From Hominicoprocola sp040307975 (GTDB lineage: Bacteria > Bacillota > Clostridia > Oscillospirales > Oscillospiraceae), in the NCBI GenBank assembly GCA_040307975.1, contig JAWRIJ010000080.1, positions 16,290-80,289 of the forward strand: 64,000 bases of DNA. The letters are read 5' to 3'. Every line of letters starts with the position of its first letter. Position 1 is the first letter of the stretch. Below are positions 51,391 to 60,639 of this stretch, in pieces. The translations under genes were made by a program, and so were the position numbers. The notes below the pieces were generated by a model that saw only the letters and a list, made by a program, of their open reading frames with translations, did not search any database and was not told where the DNA came from.

Positions 51391-52290
51391 TCATTTCTCC
51401 TTTGCAAGCTGCATGAGCTTCCTCATGCGGTGGTTGAGGCAGGATTTTGTCAATGGCGGGTCAAACGTCTCCGCCAACTCGGCAAGGGACAGTTCCGGCT
51501 GCAACAGCCGCGCCACGGCGACCTCCTGCAGCTCGGCGGAGAGGGTTTTGAGCACGCCGGAATCCGCCAGAGCCGTCAGCGCGTCAACCTGCGCGCGCGA
51601 CGCGGCCACAGACTTGTCGAGGTTTGCCGCGTCGCAGTTCACACGGCGGTTTACCGTGTTGCGCATTGACTTTTCGACCTTTGCCGACATCAGCTCCATC
51701 GCCGCCGACGGCGCGCCGAGCAGCGTCAGCAGGTCGGCAATGTTTTCGCTGTGTTTAAAGTAGGAAACAGCGTTGCCGCCGCGCAGTACGCTTTTCGGCT
51801 CAAAGCCCATGTCGCGCAGAAGTGCTTCCGTCTCGCGCCCGACCTGCAAATGCGCGGTCGCAAGCTCAAAGTGGTACCGCTTATGCGGATCGGTCACGCT
51901 GCCTCCCGCCAAAAAAGCGCCGCGCAGGAATGCGCCGCGGCAGTGATCCTCCTCAAGGAGCGCAAAGTTGACATGCAGCGCGAAATGCTGCGTCAGATCA
52001 TAGCCGAGCGCCTGCCAGATCACCGAAAGCTTTTCTGGCGATTCGATGCGAAAGATGTACTTTCCAACGTTGTTCTCGTCCGGAAAAACGTCAAATTGAA
52101 CGGAAAACGCCTTTTGAAAAAGCTTCGGCAGCCGCTGCGCAAAATCTTCGCTCTCCGTGACGACGCGTGCTTCGCTGGAGGAAAAGCCGCCTGCGTAGAG
52201 CAGTACGCCGCAGCTTTCGGCAAGCGCGCAGCACTTACGCTGGATGGGCGCTTTGCAGAGTTCTTTTTTTACTTCCCCTGAATAAGACAA
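51391..52290 (-). CDS. whiA: DNA-binding protein WhiA
   Basis: 299-residue protein with a LAGLIDADG-like N-terminal domain (RGAFLRGAFLAGGSVTDPHK) and a C-terminal helix-turn-helix (LSLAELAETFDPPLTKSCLN). In Bacillus it influences cell division and chromosome segregation. It follows rapZ, but the yvcK gene that usually stands between them is absent. Confidence 0.96.
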   Translation of the reverse strand: MSYSGEVKKELCKAPIQRKCCALAESCGVLLYAGGFSSSEARVVTESEDFAQRLPKLFQKAFSVQFDVFPDENNVGKYIFRIESPEKLSVIWQALGYDLTQHFALHVNFALLEEDHCRGAFLRGAFLAGGSVTDPHKRYHFELATAHLQVGRETEALLRDMGFEPKSVLRGGNAVSYFKHSENIADLLTLLGAPSAAMELMSAKVEKSMRNTVNRRVNCDAANLDKSVAASRAQVDALTALADSGVLKTLSAELQEVAVARLLQPELSLAELAETFDPPLTKSCLNHRMRKLMQLAKEK

Positions 52291-52311
52291 GCGCCCACCT
52301 CTTTTACAGTT

Positions 52312-53190
52312 CTAACCATGCGTGGTATCTCTTCTGGTGATGTCGCGGTGGTTCTCCGTGGTCGGATACCCCATTGCCTCCAGGCGCTCGCAGAGCGCGC
52401 GGGCGATCGCGACGCTTCGGTGCCGCCCGCCGGTGCAGCCGACGGATACGACGAGCATCGTCTTGCCTTCCTCGCTGTAGCGCGGGAGCAGGAACCTCAA
52501 AAGCTCGTCCAGCTTGTCCAAAAATACCCGCGACTGCTCAAAGGAAAACACATAGTCCCGCACGGGCGCGTCCAGGCCGGTCTGCCCACGCAGCTCCGGA
52601 ATGTAGAAAGGGTTTGGCATAAACCTCACGTCGAACACGAGATCTGATTCCGGCGGGATACCGTGCTTATAGCCGAACGAAGTCACGCTGACGGTCAGCC
52701 TGCTCGGCTGGGAATGGTCGCCAAAAAGGCTGTAGAGCTCGCTGCGAAGCTTGGAGGCGGGCATTTCCGTCGTGTCGATGACGAAATCTGCCTGCTCGCG
52801 CAGCGTGCGCAAGAGTTCCTCCTCGCGCCGAGCCGCGACCTCGATCGTGTCGCCCTTTCGCATCAGAGGATGCGTTCGACGTGTCTCCTTATAGCGGCGG
52901 ATGATCGTCTCCGTGTCCGCCGCTAAAAACAGGAGCTGGCAATCAACGCCTTTTTCGCGCAGTTGGCGCATCGTTTGCAGCAGGGACGGAAAACCGTCGC
53001 TCCCACCGCGGATGTCGCTCACGAGGGCGACACGGTCAAAGCGTCCGCCGCTCTCGGCACAGAACTCGGCAAAACGCAATGTCATTTCGGCGGGCACGTT
53101 GTCCACCGTGTAGTAGCCCATGTCTTCAAAATACTTCGCGGCGCGGCTTTTCCCCGCGCCGGACAGCCCTGTGATCAGCAGAAACCTCAT
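52312..53190 (-). CDS. rapZ: RNase adapter/nucleotide-binding protein RapZ (YvcJ)
   Basis: 292-residue P-loop protein. Walker A is GLSGAGKSRAAK and the family C-terminus is VDFRF-like: DVRFMPNPFYIPELRGQTG, then GCTGGRHRSVAIA. E. coli RapZ guides decay of a glmS-controlling RNA; YvcJ in Firmicutes is less clear. It lies 13 bases after murB. Confidence 0.96.
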   Translation of the reverse strand: MRFLLITGLSGAGKSRAAKYFEDMGYYTVDNVPAEMTLRFAEFCAESGGRFDRVALVSDIRGGSDGFPSLLQTMRQLREKGVDCQLLFLAADTETIIRRYKETRRTHPLMRKGDTIEVAARREEELLRTLREQADFVIDTTEMPASKLRSELYSLFGDHSQPSRLTVSVTSFGYKHGIPPESDLVFDVRFMPNPFYIPELRGQTGLDAPVRDYVFSFEQSRVFLDKLDELLRFLLPRYSEEGKTMLVVSVGCTGGRHRSVAIARALCERLEAMGYPTTENHRDITRRDTTHG

Positions 53191-53203
53191 TTCCCTCTCC
53201 CCT

Positions 53204-54115
53204 TTACCGGATAATCTTAACCTCCGGCTCCAGCAGAACGCCCGCAGCGTCTAGCACCGTTTTCTGTATTGTTTCGATAAGAGCGAGCACGTCGGCGCAG
53301 GTCGCGCCGCCAGTATTGACGATAAAGCCGGCGTGCTTGACCGAGACCTCCGCGCCGCCCACACGCGTGCCCTTGAGCCCGCAATCCTCGATGAGCCGTC
53401 CGGCGAAATGCCCCTGCGGACGCTTGAAGGTACTGCCCGCGCTTGGCAGATCCAGCGGCTGAGACGCCTTGCGCCGTTCCATCAGCTCGTCCATGCGTGC
53501 GCGGATCGCCGCCTTGTCGCCCGTTTGCAGGCGAAACCGAGTCCGCAGAGCGACCGCATCCGGCTGCTCTGTGAAAATGCTGTGGCGGTAGGAAAGCTGC
53601 AACGCCTCGGTTGAAAGCGTCCGCACACCGTCTGAAAAAAGCGCCTCCACAGAAACAAGCACGTCGGAAAGCACGCCGTCGTATGCGCCCGCGTTCATCA
53701 CGACTCCGCCGCCCACGCTGCCGGGGATGCCGTGAGCGAACTCCAGCCCCGTCAGGCCATGCTGCCATGCCTCCGTGGCAAGACGCGCCAGCGAGATACC
53801 CGCGTTCGCGACGAGTTCCGTACCGTTTTCCACCAGAAGCCCCTTCATCTCGCCGGTCGCGATCACGACCGCGTCCAGCCCCTCGTCGGGAAAAAGCACG
53901 TTGGTTCCGTTGCCAAGCACGACCGTGCGAACACCGCACTCCCGTAAAATGCCGTCAAGGAGCACAAGCTCCTCCGCGGTTTTCGGGAACGCCATGCGCT
54001 TTGCCGGTCCGCCGATGCGGAACGACGTGTGCTTTTTGAGCGGCTCGTCGGAAAGCCACGCAAGCTCCGGCAGATAGTCCGCCACTTTTTTGTCGATCAC
54101 CGTTTCCCAAGACAT
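53204..54115 (-). CDS. murB: UDP-N-acetylenolpyruvoylglucosamine reductase
   Basis: FAD enzyme that makes UDP-MurNAc for the cell wall. The 303 residues show the FAD-binding VLGNGTNVLF and GIPGSVGGGVVMNAGAYDG, the catalytic serine region DLPSAGSTFKRP, and the type II-like C-terminus. The position between hprK and rapZ is common in Clostridia. Confidence 0.97.
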   Translation of the reverse strand: MSWETVIDKKVADYLPELAWLSDEPLKKHTSFRIGGPAKRMAFPKTAEELVLLDGILRECGVRTVVLGNGTNVLFPDEGLDAVVIATGEMKGLLVENGTELVANAGISLARLATEAWQHGLTGLEFAHGIPGSVGGGVVMNAGAYDGVLSDVLVSVEALFSDGVRTLSTEALQLSYRHSIFTEQPDAVALRTRFRLQTGDKAAIRARMDELMERRKASQPLDLPSAGSTFKRPQGHFAGRLIEDCGLKGTRVGGAEVSVKHAGFIVNTGGATCADVLALIETIQKTVLDAAGVLLEPEVKIIR

Positions 54116-54133
54116 CGCAACGCTCCTGACAGA

Positions 54134-55069
54134 TTATTTGGAATTGGCGTCCACATGCCTGTCGACCTGCTCGACAAACTGCTGCGCCGAATTGAAGCCA
54201 TACTTTTTCTGACGGTTGTTCATCGCCGCAATCTCTGCGATGCCGGCGAGGTTTCTGCCCGCGCGCACGGGGATCGTCACACAGGGCACGGAGATATCGA
54301 GGATCTGCATGTAATCGTCATCCAGGCCGAGACGGTCGTACACATAACCGTCCGTCCACTCCTCAAACTTGATGACAAGGTCGATCTGCGTGCTCTCCTG
54401 CACGGCGCCCATGCCGAAGATTTTCTGAATGTCGATCACACCGACGCCGCGCACCTCCAGGTAATCGCGAATGATTTCAGGCGCGCTGCCGATGAGCGTG
54501 TTGCCAATACGGCGAATCTCCACCGCGTCGTCCGCGACAAGGCGGTGTCCGCGCTTGATAAGCTCAATAGCGGTCTCACTCTTGCCGATGCCGGAATCGC
54601 CCACGATAAAAACGCCTTCGCCGTAGACGTCCAACAGCACGCCGTGACGAGTGATGACCGGCGCGAGCTCGTGGTTGAGGTAGTCGATGGTCAGGCTCGT
54701 AAACTCGACCGCCGTATACTTTGTGCGCAGCAGCGTGCGTCCGCAGTACTCCGCCATTTCCATGCATTCGGGAAACACAGGCAGATTCCGGGAAATGACA
54801 AATGCGGGAATTTCATAGTTGAACAGATCGCCGAAGCGCTTGCGGCGCTCCTCGGAAGAAAAACCGCGCAGATACTCTACCTCGGACTTGCCGATGATCT
54901 GGAGGCGCGCGGGATCAAAGTAGTCAAAAAAGCCTGCAAACTGCAAGCCCGGGCGGTTGACGTCGGTGATGGTCAGCACGTCGCTTTCATAGCCGGGTCC
55001 CTTGTGAAGGACCTCCATTTGGAATTTTTCAACGATTTCTTTGACCTTGACGCTGCGGTTTGTCTGCAT
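54134..55069 (-). CDS. hprK: HPr kinase/phosphorylase
   Basis: Bifunctional sensor that phosphorylates HPr on serine for carbon catabolite control. The 311 residues have Walker A GDSGIGKSETA, the HPrK signature EVRGVGVIDIQKIFGMG and KKYGFNSAQQFVEQVD at the end. GGAGGG at 55077-55082 fixes the ATG at 55069; an upstream in-frame ATG would lie in the promoter. First gene of a six-gene run ending with dnaE. Confidence 0.97.
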   Translation of the reverse strand: MQTNRSVKVKEIVEKFQMEVLHKGPGYESDVLTITDVNRPGLQFAGFFDYFDPARLQIIGKSEVEYLRGFSSEERRKRFGDLFNYEIPAFVISRNLPVFPECMEMAEYCGRTLLRTKYTAVEFTSLTIDYLNHELAPVITRHGVLLDVYGEGVFIVGDSGIGKSETAIELIKRGHRLVADDAVEIRRIGNTLIGSAPEIIRDYLEVRGVGVIDIQKIFGMGAVQESTQIDLVIKFEEWTDGYVYDRLGLDDDYMQILDISVPCVTIPVRAGRNLAGIAEIAAMNNRQKKYGFNSAQQFVEQVDRHVDANSK

Positions 55070-55109
55070 GGCATACCCTCCGTTTCTCTTCGAAAGACCT
55101 ATGCTATAC

Positions 55110-55138
55110 ATTATAATCAATTTCCTGCTCTTTTACAA
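55110..55138 (-). promoter_or_regulatory. Vegetative promoter of the hprK-dnaE run
   Basis: On the minus strand TTGTAA (55133-55138), a 17-base spacer and a consensus TATAAT (55110-55115). Confidence 0.85.
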
Positions 55139-55183
55139 GTCAAACGGCGCTTCAAAAAAAATGAGGTTTTTTAAAAATTTCGC

Positions 55184-55212
55184 TTGCATTTTATGATTCC
55201 ATCTGTTATTAT
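55184..55212 (+). promoter_or_regulatory. Vegetative promoter of rpmB
   Basis: TTGCAT (55184-55189), a 17-base spacer and TATTAT (55207-55212), divergent from the hprK promoter. Confidence 0.8.
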
Positions 55213-55280
55213 ATCAACTGCTCGCTTCGGAATGATGAGAGGAAGCGGTTTGATTTGATAACAGCAAGGAGGTGCAACGG

Positions 55281-55469
55281 ATGGCAAAGTGCGAGTTTTG
55301 CGACAAGGGCGTGACCTTTGGTATCAAGGTGTCCCACTCTCACCGCCGTTCCAATCGTGCTTGGAAGCCCAATGTCAAGCGCGTGAAGGCGATCGTCGAC
55401 GGTACGCCCCGCCATGTGTATGTTTGTACCCGCTGTCTGCGTTCGGGTAAAGTTACCCGCGCGGTCTAA
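55281..55469 (+). CDS. rpmB: 50S ribosomal protein L28 (zinc-binding form)
   Basis: 62-residue ribosomal protein. Two cysteine pairs, CEFC near the start and CTRC near the end, form the zinc-ribbon (C+) version rather than the zinc-free paralogue. The core KVSHSHRRSNRAWKPNVKRV is typical. AAGGAGGTG fixes the ATG at 55281. It is a single-gene unit with its own promoter and terminator. Confidence 0.98.
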   Translation: MAKCEFCDKGVTFGIKVSHSHRRSNRAWKPNVKRVKAIVDGTPRHVYVCTRCLRSGKVTRAV

Positions 55470-55480
55470 AAGGACACAAG

Positions 55481-55516
55481 AAAAGAGCTGCCATTACGGC
55501 GGCTCTTTTCTTTTAC
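55481..55516. terminator. Terminator between rpmB and rqcH
   Basis: A 12-bp stem (55481-55492 with 55498-55509, one T-G pair), a 5-base loop and a T-rich tail. It can serve both converging genes. Confidence 0.85.
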
Positions 55517-57264
55517 TTTTCACCCTCCGACGACGATGGGGATTTCCGCTGCGGCGAGACGTACAGCGTCCGGTACGTCTCATACACCACCATACCGGGC
55601 CTTGCGCCAGCGGGCTTTTTCACATATTTGACCGGTGTGTAGTCCACCGGCACGTTACCGCTCTCACGCGCCTGAGAATAGTACGCGGCAAGCTGCGCCG
55701 CCTCAGCGACGCTCTGCGCGTCCGGCGCCTGTCCGTTCGTACACAGGATGACGTGCGAGCCGTGAATCTTTTGGGCATGGAGCCAGATATCCCGCTTATC
55801 CGCCTGCTTGAGCGTGAGCCGGTCGTTTTGCGCGTTGTTTCGTCCGACCAAAACGCGGAACCCCGCGCTTGTGCAAAATTCCCGCGGCGCAAAAGTATGG
55901 GCGGGCTCTTTTTTTTCTTTTCCGCGGCGGAGATAGCCAGTTTCCTGCAATTCCCGTCTGATCTCGGAAAACTCCTGCTCCGCTTCGGCCTGTGCGATCT
56001 CCTGCAGAACACTGTCGAGATACGCACGCTCCGTCTCCGCCTTTTTGATCTGTTCGCGAAGATGCTTCTCCGCGCTCTTTGCCTTGTTGTAGCGCTTATA
56101 GTACTTCGCAGCGTTCTGCTGCGGCGTTAGTAACGGGTCGAGCGGGATTGCAATCTCCGGTTGACCCTCTTCGTAGTAATTCTCGGTCGTAAAGCTCGTA
56201 ACCCCGCGTTCCATGCGATAAAGGTTCGCAGTGATCAGATCGCCGAAGAGCCGGAGCCGGTCGCGATTTTGCGTCTCGGCGTATTCCTTTTTGAGCGTTT
56301 CGCACTTGCGCGCCATCCGATCGCGCGCGACCGTTGCCGCGTGGGAGAGCTCCTTGCCGCGGCGCGCGGACAGCTCCTGCCGCTCGCGCACGTCGTAGAA
56401 CTCATCCAACAGCAGGGAAAACGTTTCCCGCGTTTCAACCGCTGTTTCCACGCCATACTGTTTTATATCACGATATGTAAAGTCAACAGGCTTGTCACCT
56501 CGTGTGAGAATTGTCGGCGTAAAGCGGTTTTCCTTTATGTCAACTGCGAGCGACAGGACCTCGCGAGAAAGCGCCTCGCGCCCAGTCTCATCCAGTTCGC
56601 CGAAATGCGCGTCGGTTGTACCGACGGCGCGCCGCACCAATTCCCGCGCGACCAAGGGCGATAGCCCGAGAAAGTGACTGATAAGCCATTGGTCGACCAG
56701 CTCTTCTGCGCCGCCGCCCGAGGAAAGCAGCGTGAGCGCGGCGTCTGCCTCGGACAACAGGGACAGCTTGCCGAGCGGCGCCGGCAAATGATAGAACAGC
56801 CCAGGCAGCAGTACGCGGTCGCTGTTCGGTTCAAACGGTATGCGGCGCACACAGTCGAGGATTCGGCCTTCCGCGTCGAGCAGGACAAGGTTTGCCCTCC
56901 GTCCCATTGCTTCAAGGACAAGCTGCCTCTTCCCCGTCTCGCCGAGTTCATTGGTCGCGCGCAGCGTCAGGACGACAACACGCTCCAGATCCGGCTGTTC
57001 AATCGACTCGATCCGCGCACCGACGAGGTGTTTGCGCAGCAACATGCAGAACATCGGCGGCTGTGCGGGGTTGTCGCGCTGCTGCTTCGTGAGCTGAATA
57101 CGAGGCTGATTTGGGTTCACGCTGAGAAGTAAGCGCAGGTTGCCGTGCAGAAGCAGCACGATCTGGTCGCGCGCGGGCATCTGTACCTTGTCAATACGCG
57201 CGCCGATGAGGCACGGTGCCAGCTCGTGAACAACGGCGCGCAGGCAGACGGCGTCAAGAGACAT
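55513..57264 (-). CDS. rqcH: NFACT protein RqcH, ribosome quality control
   Basis: Binds stalled 50S subunits with peptidyl-tRNA and directs C-terminal alanine tailing of the stuck chain. The 583 residues start with the NFACT-N domain (LDAVCLRAVVHELAPCLIGA), then a helix-hairpin-helix segment, a long coiled coil (about residues 285-430) and the NFACT-R domain (HIVL-type DIWLHAQKIHGSHVIL). In older databases it is called fibronectin-binding protein. It overlaps mrnC by 11 bases. Confidence 0.95.
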   Translation of the reverse strand: MSLDAVCLRAVVHELAPCLIGARIDKVQMPARDQIVLLLHGNLRLLLSVNPNQPRIQLTKQQRDNPAQPPMFCMLLRKHLVGARIESIEQPDLERVVVLTLRATNELGETGKRQLVLEAMGRRANLVLLDAEGRILDCVRRIPFEPNSDRVLLPGLFYHLPAPLGKLSLLSEADAALTLLSSGGGAEELVDQWLISHFLGLSPLVARELVRRAVGTTDAHFGELDETGREALSREVLSLAVDIKENRFTPTILTRGDKPVDFTYRDIKQYGVETAVETRETFSLLLDEFYDVRERQELSARRGKELSHAATVARDRMARKCETLKKEYAETQNRDRLRLFGDLITANLYRMERGVTSFTTENYYEEGQPEIAIPLDPLLTPQQNAAKYYKRYNKAKSAEKHLREQIKKAETERAYLDSVLQEIAQAEAEQEFSEIRRELQETGYLRRGKEKKEPAHTFAPREFCTSAGFRVLVGRNNAQNDRLTLKQADKRDIWLHAQKIHGSHVILCTNGQAPDAQSVAEAAQLAAYYSQARESGNVPVDYTPVKYVKKPAGARPGMVVYETYRTLYVSPQRKSPSSSEGEK

Positions 57265-57667
57265 GATTTCCCTCCATCATCACGGCAAACAGCTCGTTGA
57301 GCCGCTTCTTTTCCCCTCTCAGATATAGCCAGCCGAACAGCGCCTCGACCGCCGTTGCCGCCTGATAGGCCGCACGGTCAACACTTTTCGGAACTGTGTG
57401 GACGTTCGCGTTGCGTCCCCGGCGGAACACGTCCTGTTCTGCCTCCGTAAGCAGTGGCAGGATGCGCTCGGACAGTTCCGACTGCTTCGCGGCGCACACC
57501 AGTGCGACCGTCGCGCGATGCAGCCCCTTTCCCGTCGCCTTTCCGTGAACGCAGAGAAACGAGCGCACCATCAGCTCGTATACCGCGTCTCCGAGATGCG
57601 CGAGGCCGATGCTGCTGATGGCACGGATCTCGTCGTCCCCCAATGCCGCAGATAGGTAATCCATCAT
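57254..57667 (-). CDS. mrnC: Mini-ribonuclease III
   Basis: Small RNase III without the double-strand RNA-binding domain, which matures 23S rRNA in Firmicutes. The 137 residues are mostly the catalytic domain: LAHLGDAVYELMVRSFL with its acidic residues, and AYQAATAVEALFGWLYL. TTTGGAG sets the ATG at 57667; the frame is open upstream only because it runs through the tRNA and terminator. Confidence 0.93.
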   Translation of the reverse strand: MMDYLSAALGDDEIRAISSIGLAHLGDAVYELMVRSFLCVHGKATGKGLHRATVALVCAAKQSELSERILPLLTEAEQDVFRRGRNANVHTVPKSVDRAAYQAATAVEALFGWLYLRGEKKRLNELFAVMMEGNHVS

Positions 57668-57699
57668 AAAATACTCCAAATACTCCGCAAGTTGAAAAT

Positions 57700-57736
57700 G
57701 AAAAAGACGGACATCCGAAATCGGATGTCCGTCTTT
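57700..57736 (-). terminator. Terminator of tRNA-Ala
   Basis: A 16-bp perfect inverted repeat (57703-57718 with 57721-57736), followed on the minus strand by TTTTTC. It starts at the CCA end of the tRNA, separating it from mrnC. Confidence 0.9.
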
Positions 57737-57811
57737 GGTGGAGATTAGCGGGATCGAACCGCTGACCTCTTGACTGCCAGTCAAGCGCTCTCCCAGCTGA
57801 GCTAAACCCCC
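57736..57811 (-). tRNA. tRNA-Ala (GGC)
   Basis: 76-base cloverleaf with an encoded CCA. The acceptor GGGGGTT pairs with AATCTCC (two G-U pairs), the anticodon stem is CTTGA/TCAAG with loop CTGGCAG, and the T-arm is GCGGTTCGATCCCGC. Anticodon GGC reads alanine GCC/GCU codons. It has its own promoter and terminator. Confidence 0.97.
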
Positions 57812-57832
57812 AAACCGCTCGGAACAGATGAG

Positions 57833-57861
57833 AGTATAGCATAGGATACCTAAGCTGTCAA
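57833..57861 (-). promoter_or_regulatory. Promoter of tRNA-Ala
   Basis: On the minus strand a consensus TTGACA (57856-57861), a 17-base spacer and TATACT (57833-57838), 21 bases before the tRNA. Confidence 0.9.
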
Positions 57862-57887
57862 GCCTTATTTTTGCTTTTCAGCATTTT

Positions 57888-58589
57888 TCAGCGCGGCGTT
57901 TTGACTTTCAGCGTGCGAAGATACTGTTTGGTCTCCTCTGGCACGCGGTAGCTCTCGACCGCCTTTTGGATCGCCTTGTTGTGCGTCCACGGCTCAAGCC
58001 GGTGCCGTTCAATGTACGGCACCGTCGCGTCATACTGCTTGGCAAGCGCTGTGGCAAAGTACCACGCGATCATCATGTTGACGTAGTATTCATCGCTTTG
58101 CAGCGCCGCGACGCGCTCTGGATACTCTGGGCGAAACGCCTCGTCGAGATAGTGCTGCATCAGCATCCCGACGCCGAATCGGACGGTATAGACATGCTCC
58201 GACGCCATCCAGCGGTCGATCGCGGTCAACAGCTCCGCGCGATGCTTGCCAAAAACCTTCGGCGACATCTGGTCGCAGGTCGCCCAGTTGTCCACATAGG
58301 GTAAAAAGGCGTCAACTCCGGCGAGTGTGGCGTCATAGTCCTTCCCAAGTGAGAGCAGAAACGCGTGGAGCTGGTTTTCATCAAAATACCGATGCGGCAC
58401 GGCTTCAAGGAACACACCGATATCCTCCCTGCTGCGCAGTTCCTTTGCCAAAACGCGCAGTGCGGGCGTGCGGACGCCGATGATCGTTTCCGGCGCTACC
58501 GTCGGGAGAAGCTTTGCCTGAAATGCGCCGTACTCCACGTCTTGCAGGCCAAGCAGCCTGTCTTGTACTTCACGTTCGATTTTCTTCAT
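57888..58589 (-). CDS. DNA alkylation repair protein, AlkD-like
   Basis: 233-residue all-helical HEAT-like repeat protein of the AlkC/AlkD glycosylase group. The motifs GVRTPALRVLAKELR, YVDNWATCDQMSPKVF and YVNMMIAWYFATALAKQY are typical of the clostridial branch. Whether it removes alkylated bases or has another role is not settled for this branch. AAGGTG precedes ATG 58589. It lies seven bases after ligA. Confidence 0.85.
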   Translation of the reverse strand: MKKIEREVQDRLLGLQDVEYGAFQAKLLPTVAPETIIGVRTPALRVLAKELRSREDIGVFLEAVPHRYFDENQLHAFLLSLGKDYDATLAGVDAFLPYVDNWATCDQMSPKVFGKHRAELLTAIDRWMASEHVYTVRFGVGMLMQHYLDEAFRPEYPERVAALQSDEYYVNMMIAWYFATALAKQYDATVPYIERHRLEPWTHNKAIQKAVESYRVPEETKQYLRTLKVKTPR

Positions 58590-58596
58590 ACACACC

Positions 58597-60630
58597 TTAC
58601 AGCAGGCTGAGCTGCCCATCGCCTTCCGACTGCTTCGGTGACTCCTCACCATCCAGCATCGCGAGAAACTCGCCCTCGCTGAGCACGGGAATGCCGAGTT
58701 CCTGCGCCTTGGCGAGCTTACTTCCCGCCGCCTCGCCCGCGACGACGTAGGTGGTCTTTTTTGAAACCGAGCCGCTAGCCTTGCCGCCGCGCGACTGGAT
58801 CATCTCTGTCGCCTCGTCGCGAGTGAAGCGCGTCAGAGAGCCAGTGAGCACAAAGGTCATCCCGGAAAAGCGGTCGTCCGTTGGCCTATCGAGGCACTCC
58901 ATATTGACGCCCGCCTCGCGGAAGCGGCGCATGAGATCCTGCGACTGCGGGCTTTCGAGCCACTCGCGCAGAAAACGCGCCGTGATCTCGCCAATGTCGT
59001 CGATTGCCGTCAGCTCCTCCACGCTCGCCTTCTCAAGCGCGTCGAAGCTGCCGAAGTGCTGCGCGAGCGTCCGCGCCGCTTTCGCGCCGATCTGCCGGAT
59101 GCCGAGGCCGCAGAGAAGACGGGATAAGTCGTTCTTCTTCGATTGCTCAATAGCGTAGACCGCGTTCTGCGCGGACTTGAGGCCCATGCGGTCAAGCTGT
59201 GCGATGTCCTGAACGGTGAGCTTGTAGAGATCCGCCGCGGTCTGCACCAGTCCTGCGTCCACCATCTGCCGCAGCACCGCCGGGCCGACGCCATCAATGT
59301 CCATGGCCTCCCGGGATGTGAAGTGCTCCAAATACCGCAGAAGCTGCGCGGGACACTCCGCGCCGGTGCAGCGCATGGCGACGCCGTCCTCGTCCCGCTC
59401 CACCTTCGCGCCGCAGACCGGACAGCACTCGGGCAGATGATACGGCTTCAAACCATCTGGGCGCTTGGTGAAGTCGACGCGCACGATTTCGGGGATGATC
59501 TCCCCCGCCTTCTGCACGATGACCGTGTCGCCGATGCGGATGTCTTTCTCGGTGATGAAGTCCTGGTTGTGAAGGGTCGCGTTCGTCACCGTCGTACCCG
59601 CAAGACGCACCGGCTCGACGACCGCCTTGGGCGTCAAAACGCCCGTGCGTCCGACCTGCACGACAATGTCGACGAGCTTGCTCGGCTTCTGCTCCGGCGG
59701 ATACTTGTACGCAATCGCCCAGCGCGGCACCTTCGATGTGCTGCCGAGGACGCTGCGATCGGAGAGGTCGTTGAGCTTGAGCACCGCGCCGTCCATGTCG
59801 AACGGAAGCGCCGCGCGCTCTTCGTTGAGGCGCACGATTTCGGTATTGACGGCGGTAAGATCGCCCGTTTTGAGGTACGGAATCGTCGGAAAGCCCTGCG
59901 ACGCCATATAGTCAATGGTATCCGTGTGCTTTTCAAAGGTCTTCCCCTCAGCAAGCTGAAGGTTGAAAATGACAATGTCCAGCTTTCGTTGTGCGGCAAT
60001 CTTCGGATCCTGCTGGCGCAGCGAGCCCGCGGCGGCGTTGCGCGGATTGGCAAACAGCGGCTCACCGGTGATCTCGCGCTCGGCGTTGAGCGCGGCAAAG
60101 ACCGACTTCGCCATATAGACCTCGCCGCGCACGATCAGGTGCGGCAGCTTGTCCGGCAAAACCATCGGGAGCGTGGCAATGGTGCGGATGTTCTCCGTCA
60201 CGTCCTCGCCAGTGCGACCGTCGCCGCGTGTCGCTCCCCTGACGAAGCGCCCTTCGCGGTACTCAATGGCGACGGAGAGCCCGTCCACTTTCGGTTCGAC
60301 GCTGTATTCGACATCCTCCAGCTGCTCGCGCACGCGCGCGTCAAACTCCGCGACCTCATCCGCGTTGAACACGTCCTGCAAGCTCTCAAGCGGAACCTCG
60401 TGCCGCACAGGCGCAAAGCTATTCGACGCGGTGCCGCCGACGTGCTGGGTCGGCGAATCCGCCGTAATCTCCTCCGGATGCGCCGCCTCCAGATCCTCCA
60501 GCTCGCGCAGCAGGCGGTCGTATTCGTAGTCGGGCATGGTTGGCGCGTCCATGTCGTAGTAAAGCTTACTGTTGTACTCCAATATCTCGCGCAGCTCACG
60601 GATGCGCTTTTGATAAGGCTGTTCGGGCAT
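58597..60630 (-). CDS. ligA: NAD-dependent DNA ligase
   Basis: Seals nicks in replication and repair; 677 residues. It has the Ia domain (YYDMDAPTMPDYEYDRLLRE), the adenylation lysine K114 in EPKVDGLS, an OB fold, a four-cysteine zinc finger (CPVCGAKV, then CTGAECPAQ), helix-hairpin-helix repeats and a C-terminal BRCT domain. It follows yunB by nine bases. Confidence 0.98.
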   Translation of the reverse strand: MPEQPYQKRIRELREILEYNSKLYYDMDAPTMPDYEYDRLLRELEDLEAAHPEEITADSPTQHVGGTASNSFAPVRHEVPLESLQDVFNADEVAEFDARVREQLEDVEYSVEPKVDGLSVAIEYREGRFVRGATRGDGRTGEDVTENIRTIATLPMVLPDKLPHLIVRGEVYMAKSVFAALNAEREITGEPLFANPRNAAAGSLRQQDPKIAAQRKLDIVIFNLQLAEGKTFEKHTDTIDYMASQGFPTIPYLKTGDLTAVNTEIVRLNEERAALPFDMDGAVLKLNDLSDRSVLGSTSKVPRWAIAYKYPPEQKPSKLVDIVVQVGRTGVLTPKAVVEPVRLAGTTVTNATLHNQDFITEKDIRIGDTVIVQKAGEIIPEIVRVDFTKRPDGLKPYHLPECCPVCGAKVERDEDGVAMRCTGAECPAQLLRYLEHFTSREAMDIDGVGPAVLRQMVDAGLVQTAADLYKLTVQDIAQLDRMGLKSAQNAVYAIEQSKKNDLSRLLCGLGIRQIGAKAARTLAQHFGSFDALEKASVEELTAIDDIGEITARFLREWLESPQSQDLMRRFREAGVNMECLDRPTDDRFSGMTFVLTGSLTRFTRDEATEMIQSRGGKASGSVSKKTTYVVAGEAAGSKLAKAQELGIPVLSEGEFLAMLDGEESPKQSEGDGQLSLL

Positions 60631-60639
60631 TTTGTTCTC

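Noticed and set aside
57668..57784. Longer start for mrnC
   Set aside because: It would translate through tRNA-Ala and its terminator.
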